Assembly (NCBI GenBank): GCA_015057445.1 | Contig: SVEI01000004.1 | Coordinates: forward strand, 70,571-103,695 | From: Lachnospiraceae bacterium | GTDB taxonomy: Bacteria > Bacillota > Clostridia > Lachnospirales > Lachnospiraceae | Length of the DNA: 33,125 nucleotides | Reading direction: 5' to 3' | Part shown: piece after piece, positions 1-9,614 of the stretch | Layout of the letters: each line of letters opens with the position of its first letter | Numbering within the stretch: position 1 is the stretch's first letter | The notes under the pieces: model-generated | Told to the model about the DNA's origin: nothing | What the model saw: the letters and a program-made list of their open reading frames with translations, nothing else | Databases searched by the model: none | Position numbers and translations under genes: made by a program

Positions 1-321
1 GCAGTATCTAAATACCAAGAGGAGATATACTACCGATATAGCTATGAGATATGCAGGTATCATCATGAGAGATATGATGGATCTGGGTATCCAGAGGGGT
101 TGTCTGGAGACGAGATTCCTATATCAGCCCAGATAGTATCAGTGGCGGAAGCATTTGACGCATTGATGTGTGACACAGTGTATAGAAAGGCTGTTGACTT
201 TGATAGGGCATGTGAGATGATAGTAGAAGGTGAATGTGGAACATTTTCACCTAAACTTATACAGTGCTTTAAGGTAAGTCAAGAGAAGATTAGAAAGGTT
301 GCTGTGGAATATGCTGGCTAA
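1..321 (+). CDS. HD-GYP domain protein, C-terminal end (partial)
   Basis: The frame is open from the first base of the window to a TAA at 319-321, so this is the last 106 codons of a longer gene. It reads ...RYHHERYDGSGYPEGL..., the signature second half of an HD-GYP domain, followed by the usual I-x-AQIVSVAEAFDALM helix. HD-GYP proteins are metal-dependent phosphodiesterases that typically hydrolyse cyclic di-GMP; many are response regulators with an N-terminal receiver domain, which cannot be checked here because the N-terminus lies outside. The stop is 35 bp before addB, with an AAGGAGAG ribosome site between, so read-through into addB is possible. The family call is firm. The substrate is inferred. 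Confidence 0.85.
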   Translation, partial: AVSKYQEEIYYRYSYEICRYHHERYDGSGYPEGLSGDEIPISAQIVSVAEAFDALMCDTVYRKAVDFDRACEMIVEGECGTFSPKLIQCFKVSQEKIRKVAVEYAG

Positions 322-356
322 AGAATCTGCCATATTACCATATTAAGGAGAGAAAT

Positions 357-3300
357 ATGTCACTACAATTTGTATTGGGACCTTCCGGAGCCGGAAAGTC
401 CCATTATATTTATGATTTAATAATTAAAGAGTCCATGGAGAATCCAGATGTTAATTATATATTGCTTGTTCCAGAACAATATTCTCTTGCGTTGCAGAGA
501 AAGATGGTTATGCTTCATCCTAACGGTGGAACATTAAACATTGATGTTATAGGTTTTAATCGTCTTGCATATCGAGTGTTCGACGAGCTTAATGTAAAAA
601 CAGCCAAGGTTTTAGAGGATTTTGGAAAATCAATGCTGGTCAGAAGAGTGGCTGGAGAAGTTAGGGATAAACTGAAAGTTTATAAGAATTGTCTTAATAA
701 GAATGGTTTTGTAGATGAAGTAAAATCTCTTATGTCAGAGTTTTATCAGTACGATTTTTCGGTTGATGACTTAGGTGAATTAGTACAATCTATGGAAAGC
801 CAGGGAGATCAAAGTGTTCTTTTAGATAAGCTTAAAGATATGGAAAGTATCATTACAGCCTTCCAAGATAAGATACAAGAAGAATATATCGTTGCAGAAC
901 AGCTTACGGATTTGTTAAGTGATTATGCGGGTAAATCAGAGCTTATCAAGAAAAGCGTTATTGTGATGGATGGATTTACAGGATTTACACCTATACAGCT
1001 AAAGCTTATAGGTACGCTTTTGTCCAACGCTAGGAAGGTATACAGTGTACATACAATTGATGCAGCTGCATACAAAAAATCTTGTACTAGGAGATTATCA
1101 GAACATGAATTATTTTTTTTAACAGATAAGACATTGTTCTCACTTAAAAATCTTTGCCACCAGAGGGGTATTAGGATGGAAGCAGATATATGTATAGGAT
1201 TTGATTCTCCTAAGAGGTGGTCAGACGAAAAGAAAGATTTGATTCATCTTCAAAAGTATATTTTTAGATATCCTTATGAAGTGTATGAGGGTAAAGTAGA
1301 TAATGTTTTTGTAAACTGCTACAAGACTCCGCGTATGCAGTTAAAGGGTGTTTGTGAAACTATTTTTACTCTGGTTAAAGAGGGTGGATATAGATATAAG
1401 GATATTGCAATAGTAAGTGGTAATTTCGAGAAAAATGTATCTGCTGTAACACAAATTTTTGAGCAATTTAACATACCATATTTCTTGGATTATACTAGGC
1501 CCGTTAAGAATAATGCATGGGTGGATTGCCTTGGTCATGCACTGAGAATAATAGAAGAGGACTTTTCCTATGACAGTGTGTTTTCATTGCTCAAATCAGG
1601 GATTATAGATGATGTATCAATTGATGATGTGGAGGAATTGGAAAACTATGTTTTGACGAAGGGAATAAAAGGTTATAGGCGATGGAACAGAGAGTGGAAG
1701 AATACTGAGTTAGTTGCGAAGGATAGCTTTCTTGATATTATTAAACCTTTTTATAAAAAACTTAACAAAAAACAAGCTATTGTCAAAGATTACGTTTGCG
1801 CTATAGAAGAGCTTATGAGTTCGTTGAAATTTGAGATTGGCTTAGATAAGCATAAAGGAATATATGAGAAGCTTGTTGATATACTAGATAAGTTTAAGAA
1901 CATTATGGGAGAGGACTGTCTTTCGGTAAGAGAGTTTAAGGAGATTCTTGATGTTGGATTAAAGGAACTTAATTTGGGTCTTATCCCAACTAATCTAGAT
2001 ATGGTGATGGTGGGGGATATTACAAGAACAAGATTAGATAATGTTAAGGTTTTATTTGTAATTGATGCCAACGAAGGCATAATTCCAAAGAACTCATCAT
2101 CAGCAGGCATTATTAGCGAGAAGGAAAAAGAGAGGTTGATTAAGCTTGGTGTGGAACTTGCTCCTACAGATAAGGTTAATTCTTTTGTGGAGCAGTTATA
2201 CTTATATTCAAATATGACTGCCCCATCTGATAAGCTTTATATTTCTTATACCAATATGAATAGTAACAATTCCCCTATGAGTCCATCATATGTAATTGGA
2301 AGGATAACAAATCTTTTTAAAAACCTAGAAGTAAAAAGCGTAGATTCCTTATCAGTGACTACTTTAAGTGCAACTAAAGAAAAATTAGTAGACGGTATCC
2401 AGGGTATAGTGAGCTCAAATTCTCTAGACGATATTGTTAAAATAGGTACTTTGTGCAGAGCTTATAAAGAGCTTGGATTAGAAGATGATATTGAAGATAT
2501 TAATAGCGCTATTCTTTATAAAAATATACCTGACAACCTGTCTTGTGAAGTTAGAGAATTAATCAAACACAGGATGTTGACACAATCCATTTCAAAATTA
2601 GAACAGTATGCAAAATGTGGTTATTCATATTTCCTAAAGTATACTTTAGGCCTTAAAGAAAGGGATATTCATCAGGTTGAAAATAGAGAAACTGGAATTA
2701 TTTTGCACACAGCCATTGAGGGCATATATAGGCATGTTCATGACAATTTAAATAATGATTGGACCATGTTATCAGAAGAAGAACGTGATAAAATATTAGT
2801 CTCTCAAATTGATGATGCATGGGAAAAGGAAGTTGGCGACAGGGAGCTAGAAGGTGGACGTTATGGCTTTCTTAAGGAAACTCTTTACAGAATTGGAAAG
2901 AGGACAATAAGAACTTTAAATGAAATAGACTCTCAAGATCCATTAAAACCAGAGTATTTTGAGTATAGGTTTAATGAGTTGATTGACATAGACTCGGATA
3001 ATACTATGAAGATAAAAGGCGTAGTTGACAGAGGAGATGCACAGTATATTTCAGATGAAGATAGACTTAAGCTTAGAATTATAGATTACAAGTCGGGAGA
3101 GCAAGCTTTCGAACTAAATAAGTTGTATGCTGGAATTCAGCTTCAGTTAGCCATATATACCAATATAATGATAGATGTTGCAAGCGAAAAAGGCAAGTTA
3201 AAGGATGTAACAGATAATACAGCCATTACACCGGACGGTATGTATTACTATCGTATGAAGGATCCGTTTGTTCCGATATCTGATGAAAGTGAACTGGAAA

Positions 3301-3635
3301 AAAAGCGTGCAAAACTGCTTGAATTTAGCGGTTTACATAACGATGAAGATGGAGACTTTGAAATTATTTTAAATTATGCAGAAAAAAAGGCAAAGGATAT
3401 GGCAAAAGAGATACTTGATGGTGTCATTGATATTAATCCTTTGTCAGAAGGAGAGAAAACTGCCTGTGACTACTGTGAGTACTCGGATTGTTGTAGATTT
3501 GATGAAAAATATGGTGGTAATAATTACAAGAGACTTAAGTTTAAAAATACAAAGAAGGAAATGCCAAATATTTGCCATAGTATGAGAATAGAACTAGGAA
3601 TGGGAGAGGAGGTGGCTACTGATGGAGACTCCTAA
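357..3635 (+). CDS. addB: AddB, helicase-exonuclease AddAB subunit B
   Basis: This 1092-residue protein is the AddB half of the AddAB (RexAB) enzyme, which processes double-strand breaks for RecA-dependent repair in Firmicutes. A Walker A motif, GPSGAGKS, sits at residues 8-15. A C-terminal RecB-type nuclease motif, IIDYKSG, lies near residue 910. Four cysteines match the AddB iron-sulfur cluster: Cys754 and the C-x2-C-x5-C group at Cys1037, Cys1040 and Cys1046, the same spacing known from Bacillus subtilis AddB. Length is slightly below the roughly 1160 residues of B. subtilis. The start has an AAGGAGAG ribosome site 6-8 bp upstream. The end overlaps addA by 14 bp, so the two subunits are translationally coupled. 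Confidence 0.96.
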   Translation: MSLQFVLGPSGAGKSHYIYDLIIKESMENPDVNYILLVPEQYSLALQRKMVMLHPNGGTLNIDVIGFNRLAYRVFDELNVKTAKVLEDFGKSMLVRRVAGEVRDKLKVYKNCLNKNGFVDEVKSLMSEFYQYDFSVDDLGELVQSMESQGDQSVLLDKLKDMESIITAFQDKIQEEYIVAEQLTDLLSDYAGKSELIKKSVIVMDGFTGFTPIQLKLIGTLLSNARKVYSVHTIDAAAYKKSCTRRLSEHELFFLTDKTLFSLKNLCHQRGIRMEADICIGFDSPKRWSDEKKDLIHLQKYIFRYPYEVYEGKVDNVFVNCYKTPRMQLKGVCETIFTLVKEGGYRYKDIAIVSGNFEKNVSAVTQIFEQFNIPYFLDYTRPVKNNAWVDCLGHALRIIEEDFSYDSVFSLLKSGIIDDVSIDDVEELENYVLTKGIKGYRRWNREWKNTELVAKDSFLDIIKPFYKKLNKKQAIVKDYVCAIEELMSSLKFEIGLDKHKGIYEKLVDILDKFKNIMGEDCLSVREFKEILDVGLKELNLGLIPTNLDMVMVGDITRTRLDNVKVLFVIDANEGIIPKNSSSAGIISEKEKERLIKLGVELAPTDKVNSFVEQLYLYSNMTAPSDKLYISYTNMNSNNSPMSPSYVIGRITNLFKNLEVKSVDSLSVTTLSATKEKLVDGIQGIVSSNSLDDIVKIGTLCRAYKELGLEDDIEDINSAILYKNIPDNLSCEVRELIKHRMLTQSISKLEQYAKCGYSYFLKYTLGLKERDIHQVENRETGIILHTAIEGIYRHVHDNLNNDWTMLSEEERDKILVSQIDDAWEKEVGDRELEGGRYGFLKETLYRIGKRTIRTLNEIDSQDPLKPEYFEYRFNELIDIDSDNTMKIKGVVDRGDAQYISDEDRLKLRIIDYKSGEQAFELNKLYAGIQLQLAIYTNIMIDVASEKGKLKDVTDNTAITPDGMYYYRMKDPFVPISDESELEKKRAKLLEFSGLHNDEDGDFEIILNYAEKKAKDMAKEILDGVIDINPLSEGEKTACDYCEYSDCCRFDEKYGGNNYKRLKFKNTKKEMPNICHSMRIELGMGEEVATDGDS

Positions 3636-6600
3636 GAAGATTTTAAAACTTACACCGGGTCAGCAGAGGGCTGTAGATGTGAGAAATGCAAATGTTTTAG
3701 TAGCCGCAGCTGCAGGTTCAGGAAAAACTAAGGTTTTAGTTGATAGAATATTAGGTAAGGTTACGGATAAGGATAATCCAGTTAACGTAGATGATTTTCT
3801 AGTTGTTACTTTCACTAACGCGGCAGCAGCCCAAATGAGAGAGAAGATAAGAGAAAAATTAGCTGAAGCTTTGGAGGAAAATCCTGAAAGTGAACATTTG
3901 ATGTTGCAGCAATTATTGGTAAATAGAGCTGATATTTGTACCATAGATAGTTTTTGTCTGAAGCTAGTTAGAGAGAATTTTAACTTGCTTGATATTGATT
4001 CCAGCTTTACTATAGGCGATCCAGGTATGATGGAACTTGTGAAAAATGATGTTTTAACCAGGCTATTTGAAAGACTTTATGATGAGGAAGATGTGGATTT
4101 CAAAGCATTGGTTGATATATTTGGTAATAAAAATCAGGAAGAAGATTTAAAAAAGGCGGTTAGCGATATATATAATAAGGCTTCTAGCTATCCGGTGCCG
4201 GAAATATGGCTAAATAATGCTAAGAACGCTATGGAAATATCTGACGAAGAACAGTTGATTCAATTACCATGGATAAGAGATTATGTTGAAATTGCTAAAG
4301 CTGAAATAGGTGATGTAAAGTGCAAGATAGATATAATTTATGATATTTGTTCCATGGAAGGTGGTCCTGATAAGTATATTAGCACTATTGATAAAGATTT
4401 AGAAATAGTAAATGGTTTAGCTAATGCAACAAATTATCATGAGTTACATGCAAGAAAACCAGATAAGTGGCCAGGTCTTACAAGCTGTAAGGGCGAATCC
4501 TATGACAAAGATTTAATTAAGCAGGCACAAACTATTAGAAATGAGTACAAGGATTTGATTAGTAAAAAAATCATTCCTAACAAAAGTGCTTCTGAGCTTG
4601 TAGAAGAGCTTAATCATATTGCTACATATATTATTCCACTAATTAATCTGACAAAAACATTTATGGAAGAGTATATGCAAGAGAAAAAGCAAAGAAGAAT
4701 GTTGGAGTTTGCCGATGTGGAACATATGGCACATACTTTAGTGTGTCAGGGTTATACCAAGGATGGAAGACCTATCCCTACAGAGCTAGCAAAAAATATA
4801 TCTTTGAATATTGCCGAAATTTATATTGATGAATACCAAGACAGTAATTATCTTCAGGAGGATATTCTTGGTTGCGTATCAGGAAACCATAGAGGGGAGC
4901 CTAATATGTTTATGGTAGGAGATGTAAAACAAAGCATCTATCGATTTAGAATGGCTAGACCAGAATTATTTATAGAAAAGTATAATTCCTATAAAGAAGA
5001 AGGGGACAATATAAAAATTCTCCTCAATAATAATTTTCGATCTAGAAAAGAGGTTTTACTTCCTGTAAACTATTTTTTCTACCAGCTTATGGGAAAGGAT
5101 TTAGGGGATATTGTATATGATGAAAAAGTCAGTTTGATACCTACTATGGAATTCCCAGAACCTGGTGAAGAGATTGAACAAAGAATAAGTAAGAATACAG
5201 AGGTTATGATTCTTAATCTAGAGGCCCAAGATGATGATAATGATGGACAAGGTGTAAACAGTAACTCTGCTAGTGCAAATTCTAATTCAGATGATATGGA
5301 GAATATGAAAAACCTGGAATTAGAAGCTCATATGATAGCAGGACGAATAAAGGAACTTGTCAGCGAAGATGCAGGGATGTATGTGTATGACGAGAATGCA
5401 AAAATGTATAGAAAGGCAAGCTACAAGGATATTGTTATTCTCACAAGAAGTATGAAGGGGGTAGGAGAGCAATTTTATAATGTACTCAACTCCTATGGTA
5501 TACCTACATATGTGTCAGATCCAAAGGGATACTTTGATGCAGTTGAGATAAAGGTGGTAATGTCTCTTCTTGGTGTAGTAGACAACTCAAAGCAGGATAT
5601 TCCTTTGGCAGCAGTATTGCTTTCTCCTATGGGGAAACTAAATGAATCTGAGCTAGCCAAGGTTTGTGATTATTCAAAATATACCGAGATAACTAATCTA
5701 TATGATAAATGTCAATATTATATATTGGAAAACAATGACTTGATATGTGACAAGCTTCAAAGATTGTTTGACATAATTGCCCAACTTAAATCTATGAAAA
5801 ATGAAGTGTCAATATCACAATTGATTTGGAATGGACTTCAGATGACAAACTATTATACATATGTGTCAGCTATGCCTATGGGTAGTAGAAGAAAGGCTAA
5901 CTTAGACATGCTTCTTGAAAAGGCAGATGAATTTGAGGAAGGATATTATAAGGGATTGTTTAACTTTCTCAGATATGTTGATAAGCTAAAGGTTAATCAG
6001 GCTGACTTTGGAGAGGCTTCCGTTGTAAGTGATGATGAGGATGTTGTTAGAATAATGACTATGCATTCTAGTAAGGGATTAGAATATCCTATAGTATTTG
6101 TTAGCGCATTGGGTAAACAGTTTAATAAGCGAGAGAATAAAGATAAATTAATTATCAATAGTGATTATTATCTTGCTATGACTTATTTGAACCGTGAAAA
6201 AAGATATTCTAAGGATACATTTATAAGAGATGCTTTTAAGGAAATAAACTCAACAGAGGGCATAGCAGAAGAATTGCGAGTATTATATGTTGCTCTTACG
6301 CGAGCTAAGGAAAAACTTATTATTACTGGACACACAAAACGGTATTCCAATTTGATAAATAAATTTGCAAATCTAGAAGAAGAAAGAAATGCTTTACTCC
6401 CTTATTCCACACGCAAAAAGGCTTTGACATTCATAGAACTGATTATGGCGTCTATGATTAGATTTAACAGTTTTAGCAAAAAGTATAATGTTGAAGATTT
6501 ACTTAAGTGTATTGTGGTAGATAGGGATATGTTGTCTGAGAGAATGGCAAAGGAAAGTCATGATGCTATCGCAGAAGTGGGAGACATTTTAGATAAGTTG

Positions 6601-7419
6601 GAGGAGAATTGGGACCAGCAACTTTTAGATGATATAAAGAAGAAATTTGATTATACCTATCCATATATGAGATATTCTCAGATAAAGAGTAAAATGTCAG
6701 TGTCTGACATCAAAAAGCAAAAAGCTTATAATGGAATGGGATATGATGATAGTGAGTTTGAATATAAAGCTCTTAGCAAAGAAAACTTTGAGGATGATTC
6801 TGATGCACTTAAATCAAACGAAAATGACTATGCTGAAACTCAGAAACCATTAAATAGTATGCCGGAAGAACAAAACAAAAAGCTTGATGGTGCTATGCGC
6901 GGAACTATAGTACATAAGTGTATGGAGCTTATTGATTTTGCGTCATTGGATGGAGAAAAAGATTTATATCAGTTTGCTCTGAATCATAAGAAGTCCCTCA
7001 AGGACAAAGGCATATTTGATGATGTTGAACTTAGAGCCATTAATTGTAAAAAAGTTGCAAATATGCTAAAAAGCAATTTGGGACAGAGGATGATAAAGGC
7101 CGCTTTGAGGGGTGAATTATTCAAAGAACAGCAATTTTCTATAGGTTTCTTGGCAAGCCAAGTTTACAATATAGATGATGACCCTAATGTGACAGATGAT
7201 ACCATTATTGTACAGGGAATTGTAGATGGATATTTTGTAGAGGACGGTCAGATAGTTGTTATGGACTATAAGACTGATGCTTGTGACGAGGAAACTCTTA
7301 TTGGCAGATATAAAGCTCAGCTTGAGTACTATGGAGATACATTAGCTAAGCTTAGAGGAATGCCAATTAAAGAAAAGGTTATGTATTCATTTAGTATGGA
7401 GAAGGAGGTTCCTGTGTAA
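3622..7419 (+). CDS. addA: AddA, helicase-exonuclease AddAB subunit A
   Basis: This 1265-residue UvrD/Rep-superfamily helicase with a C-terminal nuclease forms the AddAB complex with the upstream gene product. Visible motifs are Walker A AAAGSGKT (residues 29-36), Walker B/motif II DEYQD (403-407), the motif V-like MTMHSSKGLEYP region, ALTRAKEKL (motif VI area), and the nuclease active site MDYKTD at residues 1214-1219. The start lies inside addB and is supported by GGGAGAGGAGG just upstream. Low-complexity Asp/Asn/Ser-rich stretches near residues 535-560 and in the 1045-1080 region look like surface linkers. The stop codon falls in the loop of a hairpin at 7404-7428. Confidence 0.97.
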   Translation: METPKKILKLTPGQQRAVDVRNANVLVAAAAGSGKTKVLVDRILGKVTDKDNPVNVDDFLVVTFTNAAAAQMREKIREKLAEALEENPESEHLMLQQLLVNRADICTIDSFCLKLVRENFNLLDIDSSFTIGDPGMMELVKNDVLTRLFERLYDEEDVDFKALVDIFGNKNQEEDLKKAVSDIYNKASSYPVPEIWLNNAKNAMEISDEEQLIQLPWIRDYVEIAKAEIGDVKCKIDIIYDICSMEGGPDKYISTIDKDLEIVNGLANATNYHELHARKPDKWPGLTSCKGESYDKDLIKQAQTIRNEYKDLISKKIIPNKSASELVEELNHIATYIIPLINLTKTFMEEYMQEKKQRRMLEFADVEHMAHTLVCQGYTKDGRPIPTELAKNISLNIAEIYIDEYQDSNYLQEDILGCVSGNHRGEPNMFMVGDVKQSIYRFRMARPELFIEKYNSYKEEGDNIKILLNNNFRSRKEVLLPVNYFFYQLMGKDLGDIVYDEKVSLIPTMEFPEPGEEIEQRISKNTEVMILNLEAQDDDNDGQGVNSNSASANSNSDDMENMKNLELEAHMIAGRIKELVSEDAGMYVYDENAKMYRKASYKDIVILTRSMKGVGEQFYNVLNSYGIPTYVSDPKGYFDAVEIKVVMSLLGVVDNSKQDIPLAAVLLSPMGKLNESELAKVCDYSKYTEITNLYDKCQYYILENNDLICDKLQRLFDIIAQLKSMKNEVSISQLIWNGLQMTNYYTYVSAMPMGSRRKANLDMLLEKADEFEEGYYKGLFNFLRYVDKLKVNQADFGEASVVSDDEDVVRIMTMHSSKGLEYPIVFVSALGKQFNKRENKDKLIINSDYYLAMTYLNREKRYSKDTFIRDAFKEINSTEGIAEELRVLYVALTRAKEKLIITGHTKRYSNLINKFANLEEERNALLPYSTRKKALTFIELIMASMIRFNSFSKKYNVEDLLKCIVVDRDMLSERMAKESHDAIAEVGDILDKLEENWDQQLLDDIKKKFDYTYPYMRYSQIKSKMSVSDIKKQKAYNGMGYDDSEFEYKALSKENFEDDSDALKSNENDYAETQKPLNSMPEEQNKKLDGAMRGTIVHKCMELIDFASLDGEKDLYQFALNHKKSLKDKGIFDDVELRAINCKKVANMLKSNLGQRMIKAALRGELFKEQQFSIGFLASQVYNIDDDPNVTDDTIIVQGIVDGYFVEDGQIVVMDYKTDACDEETLIGRYKAQLEYYGDTLAKLRGMPIKEKVMYSFSMEKEVPV

Positions 7420-7434
7420 GGAACCTCTATTTTG
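7404..7434 (+). terminator. Hairpin overlapping the addA stop codon
   Basis: Arms 7404-7412 (GGAGGTTCC) and 7420-7428 (GGAACCTCT) pair over nine positions including one G-T pair. The seven-base loop contains the addA TAA (7417-7419). A short T-rich run, TATTTTG, follows. It looks like an intrinsic terminator closing addBA, with the last addA codons forming the 5' arm. The weak T-tract suggests partial termination. Confidence 0.6.
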
Positions 7435-7447
7435 TAAAATGTGATAG

Positions 7448-7476
7448 TTGCCAGAATTCCTAATATATATTAAAAT
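7448..7476 (+). promoter_or_regulatory. Sigma-A-type promoter for the queF-folC unit
   Basis: TTGCCA (7448-7453) and TAAAAT (7471-7476) are separated by 17 bp; each matches the vegetative consensus at five of six bases. It lies just after the addA terminator and about 45 bp before queF. A perfect TATAAT also occurs at 7495-7500, but without a usable -35 box. Confidence 0.55.
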
Positions 7477-7521
7477 ATCAATCAGTTGAGTCGATATAAT
7501 GACAGATTTGGAGGGTAGATT

Positions 7522-8016
7522 ATGTCTAGAACAAGTGAGGAAACAAATGGAGTAACTCTTTTGGGAAATCAGAAGGTTTCATATCCAAGTGATTATTCAT
7601 CAGATATTTTAGAGGCTTTTGTAAATAAACATCCAGATAATGATTATTTTGTTAAATTTAATTGTCCGGAGTTTACCAGTCTTTGTCCTATAACAGGGCA
7701 ACCTGATTTTGCCACAATTTATATATCATATATTCCAGATAAGCTTATGGTGGAAAGTAAATCTTTGAAGCTTTATCTTTTTAGCTTTAGAAATCATGGG
7801 GATTTTCATGAAGACTGTGTAAATATTATTATGAAAGATTTGATTAAGTTAATGGATCCAAAGTATATTGAGGTTTGGGGGAAGTTCACTCCAAGAGGAG
7901 GAATATCCATAGATCCATATTGTAATTATGGAAAGCCAGGAACAAAATGGGAAAAAGTTGCTTTTGATAGACTTGTAAATCATGATATGTATCCAGAAAA
8001 GGTAGATAATAGATAA
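7522..8016 (+). CDS. queF: QueF, NADPH-dependent 7-cyano-7-deazaguanine reductase
   Basis: QueF reduces the nitrile preQ0 to the amine preQ1, a cytosolic step in making the tRNA wobble base queuosine. At 164 residues it is the short, unimodular type seen in B. subtilis. The nucleophile Cys55 ([10 protein letters not shown]) and Asp62 are present at the same residue numbers as in the B. subtilis enzyme. The QueF signature [21 protein letters not shown] spans residues 78-98 and includes the substrate-binding His96 and Glu97. A GGAGGG ribosome site precedes the ATG. The other queuosine genes (queC, queD, queE) are not in this window. The next gene, folC, starts on the base after the stop, so the two are co-transcribed. 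Confidence 0.95.
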   Translation: MSRTSEETNGVTLLGNQKVSYPSDYSSDILEAFVNKHPDNDYFVKFNCPEFTSLCPITGQPDFATIYISYIPDKLMVESKSLKLYLFSFRNHGDFHEDCVNIIMKDLIKLMDPKYIEVWGKFTPRGGISIDPYCNYGKPGTKWEKVAFDRLVNHDMYPEKVDNR

Positions 8017-9441
8017 ATGAGTATGACCTACAATGAAGCTGTGGATTATATTATAAATGTTCCACGATTTAACAAGTATATAAATAAGGATTTTAAGGCA
8101 AATGCTACTTTGCTAAATCTTATGGAAAAGCTGGGAAATCCACACCTTAAAGTCAAATCAGTTCATGTGGCAGGGACTAATGGAAAGGGTTCCACAGTGC
8201 AGTTTATTAAGAATATATTGGTTGAGGCTGGATGTAGAGTTGGCTGTTTTGTATCACCACATTTGATTAAGATTAATGAAAGAATAAGTGTGTGGGAAAG
8301 CTTAGATGACTGTGCATTAGACACATACATCACTGATGATGATTTTCTTCAATCATTTAATAAGGTAATGGAAGCCGTTAATGGTCTGTCTGATAATAAT
8401 ATGACGCCACTTACTTTTTTTGAGTATATGTTTGCTATTGCAGCAGTTTACTTTTGTGATAAGGGTTTGGACTACTGTATCTATGAGACTGGGTTGGGCG
8501 GAAGGTTAGACGCTACAAATATTTTAGCTCCCCAGATTACAGTTATTACGTCTATAGGTTTAGATCATACGAAGCTTCTGGGAGATACTGTTGAGAAGAT
8601 TGCTGCTGAAAAGGCAGGAATAATTAAAGAGGGAATACCGGTAGTTTATAATACAGGAGATAAAATGGCTGATGAAGTAATAAGTCAGCAAGCTGTTAAG
8701 CTTAATGCACCTGAATTTAATGTCGCAAAAGGGAAATATATAATAAATGATTTTACACCATATACCATTGATTTTTCCTGCTCCAATAGTTATTATATAT
8801 ACCATAATATAAGAATTAATTCCCCAGGTATGTATCAGGTTCATAATGCTATGACAGCCATAGAAGTCTGTAGTAATTTACCTACGATAGGAGAAACTAT
8901 CTCAGAAGCTATTATAAAAAAAGCATGTAAAAGATTTTCATGGCAAGGGCGTATGGAACATCTAGATGAATACTTAATCATAGATGGCGCACATAATTTG
9001 GATGCAATAATTCCCTTTGTGAAAAGTGTAAATAGTATGTGCGGGGGCAAGAAAATTAATATTTTATTTGCAGTTGCTGATGACAAAAATTATACAGATA
9101 TGATAGAATACCTGTGTGATAATTTAAATCTTGATGAAATATATGTTACTTCTATTCAATCAGACAGAAGGGTTTTGGCAAAAGAGGTGGCAATCATATT
9201 TCAAAATCATATGAATAAAGTGTTATGTAAACCAGTGAAAACATTAGGCATAACATCAAGTCAGCTATCTGACACTAAAGTAGAAGATAATTGTATATAT
9301 TATGATAACGACTTAAGAACAGTTTTCTCCTTAGCATATAATTCTACCAAGGAGAAAAGCGGTATACTATTTTGCGTAGGTTCTTTGTATTTGATTGGGA
9401 ATATAAAAGAAATCTACATGGAGGACTATAAAGATGATTAA
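8017..9441 (+). CDS. folC: FolC, folylpolyglutamate/dihydrofolate synthase
   Basis: This 474-residue Mur-ligase-fold enzyme uses ATP to add glutamate to folates (and possibly to dihydropteroate), keeping folates in the cell. The ATP loop VAGTNGKGST is at residues 51-60, and the family motif ETGLGGRLDATN lies near residue 160. A later SWQGRMEHL...DGAHN block is also typical. The length is a little above the usual 420-440. The ATG follows the queF TAA directly; a second in-frame ATG two codons on is an alternative start. The 3' end overlaps the following 59-codon gene by 8 bp, an arrangement that implies coupled translation. The pairing of folate and deazaguanine genes has a biochemical echo, since both pathways start from GTP. 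Confidence 0.94.
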   Translation: MSMTYNEAVDYIINVPRFNKYINKDFKANATLLNLMEKLGNPHLKVKSVHVAGTNGKGSTVQFIKNILVEAGCRVGCFVSPHLIKINERISVWESLDDCALDTYITDDDFLQSFNKVMEAVNGLSDNNMTPLTFFEYMFAIAAVYFCDKGLDYCIYETGLGGRLDATNILAPQITVITSIGLDHTKLLGDTVEKIAAEKAGIIKEGIPVVYNTGDKMADEVISQQAVKLNAPEFNVAKGKYIINDFTPYTIDFSCSNSYYIYHNIRINSPGMYQVHNAMTAIEVCSNLPTIGETISEAIIKKACKRFSWQGRMEHLDEYLIIDGAHNLDAIIPFVKSVNSMCGGKKINILFAVADDKNYTDMIEYLCDNLNLDEIYVTSIQSDRRVLAKEVAIIFQNHMNKVLCKPVKTLGITSSQLSDTKVEDNCIYYDNDLRTVFSLAYNSTKEKSGILFCVGSLYLIGNIKEIYMEDYKDD

Positions 9442-9613
9442 TTTTGAAGAGGAATTAAAAAGATTTCAGCCAATACCTGAGGTTAATCAGGCGGAGGAAG
9501 CGATTTATAATAACGACCTAAAGGATATATCAGATATTGTTATGGTGGTTACAGCGGAGATGAAGAACAGTGCTATGGGAACAACAAATCCTGTAACAGG
9601 AAGGATTGGATAA
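9434..9613 (+). CDS. Small conserved-looking protein, 59 residues, unknown
   Basis: The frame starts at an ATG inside the folC stop region (ATGATTAA) and ends two bases before the next gene's ATG, fitting tightly between two real genes. The protein begins MINFEEELKRFQPIPEV and is acidic, with a predicted helix EEAIYNNDLKDISDIVMVV and a polar tail. It has no cysteine cluster, membrane segment or signal peptide. The exact fit between neighbours (8-bp overlap upstream, 1-bp gap downstream) is the main evidence that it is real. Small proteins of this look occur next to TPR proteins in Lachnospiraceae as far as I recall, but I cannot name a family. A partner role with the downstream TPR protein is only a guess. 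Confidence 0.6.
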   Translation: MINFEEELKRFQPIPEVNQAEEAIYNNDLKDISDIVMVVTAEMKNSAMGTTNPVTGRIG

Positions 9614-9614
9614 T

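Noticed and set aside
7404-7440. Possible preQ1 riboswitch upstream of queF
   Set aside because: The GGTTCC hairpin pairs fully with the end of addA and lacks the C-rich loop and the A-rich pseudoknot tail of known preQ1 aptamers; the better promoter for queF also lies downstream of it.
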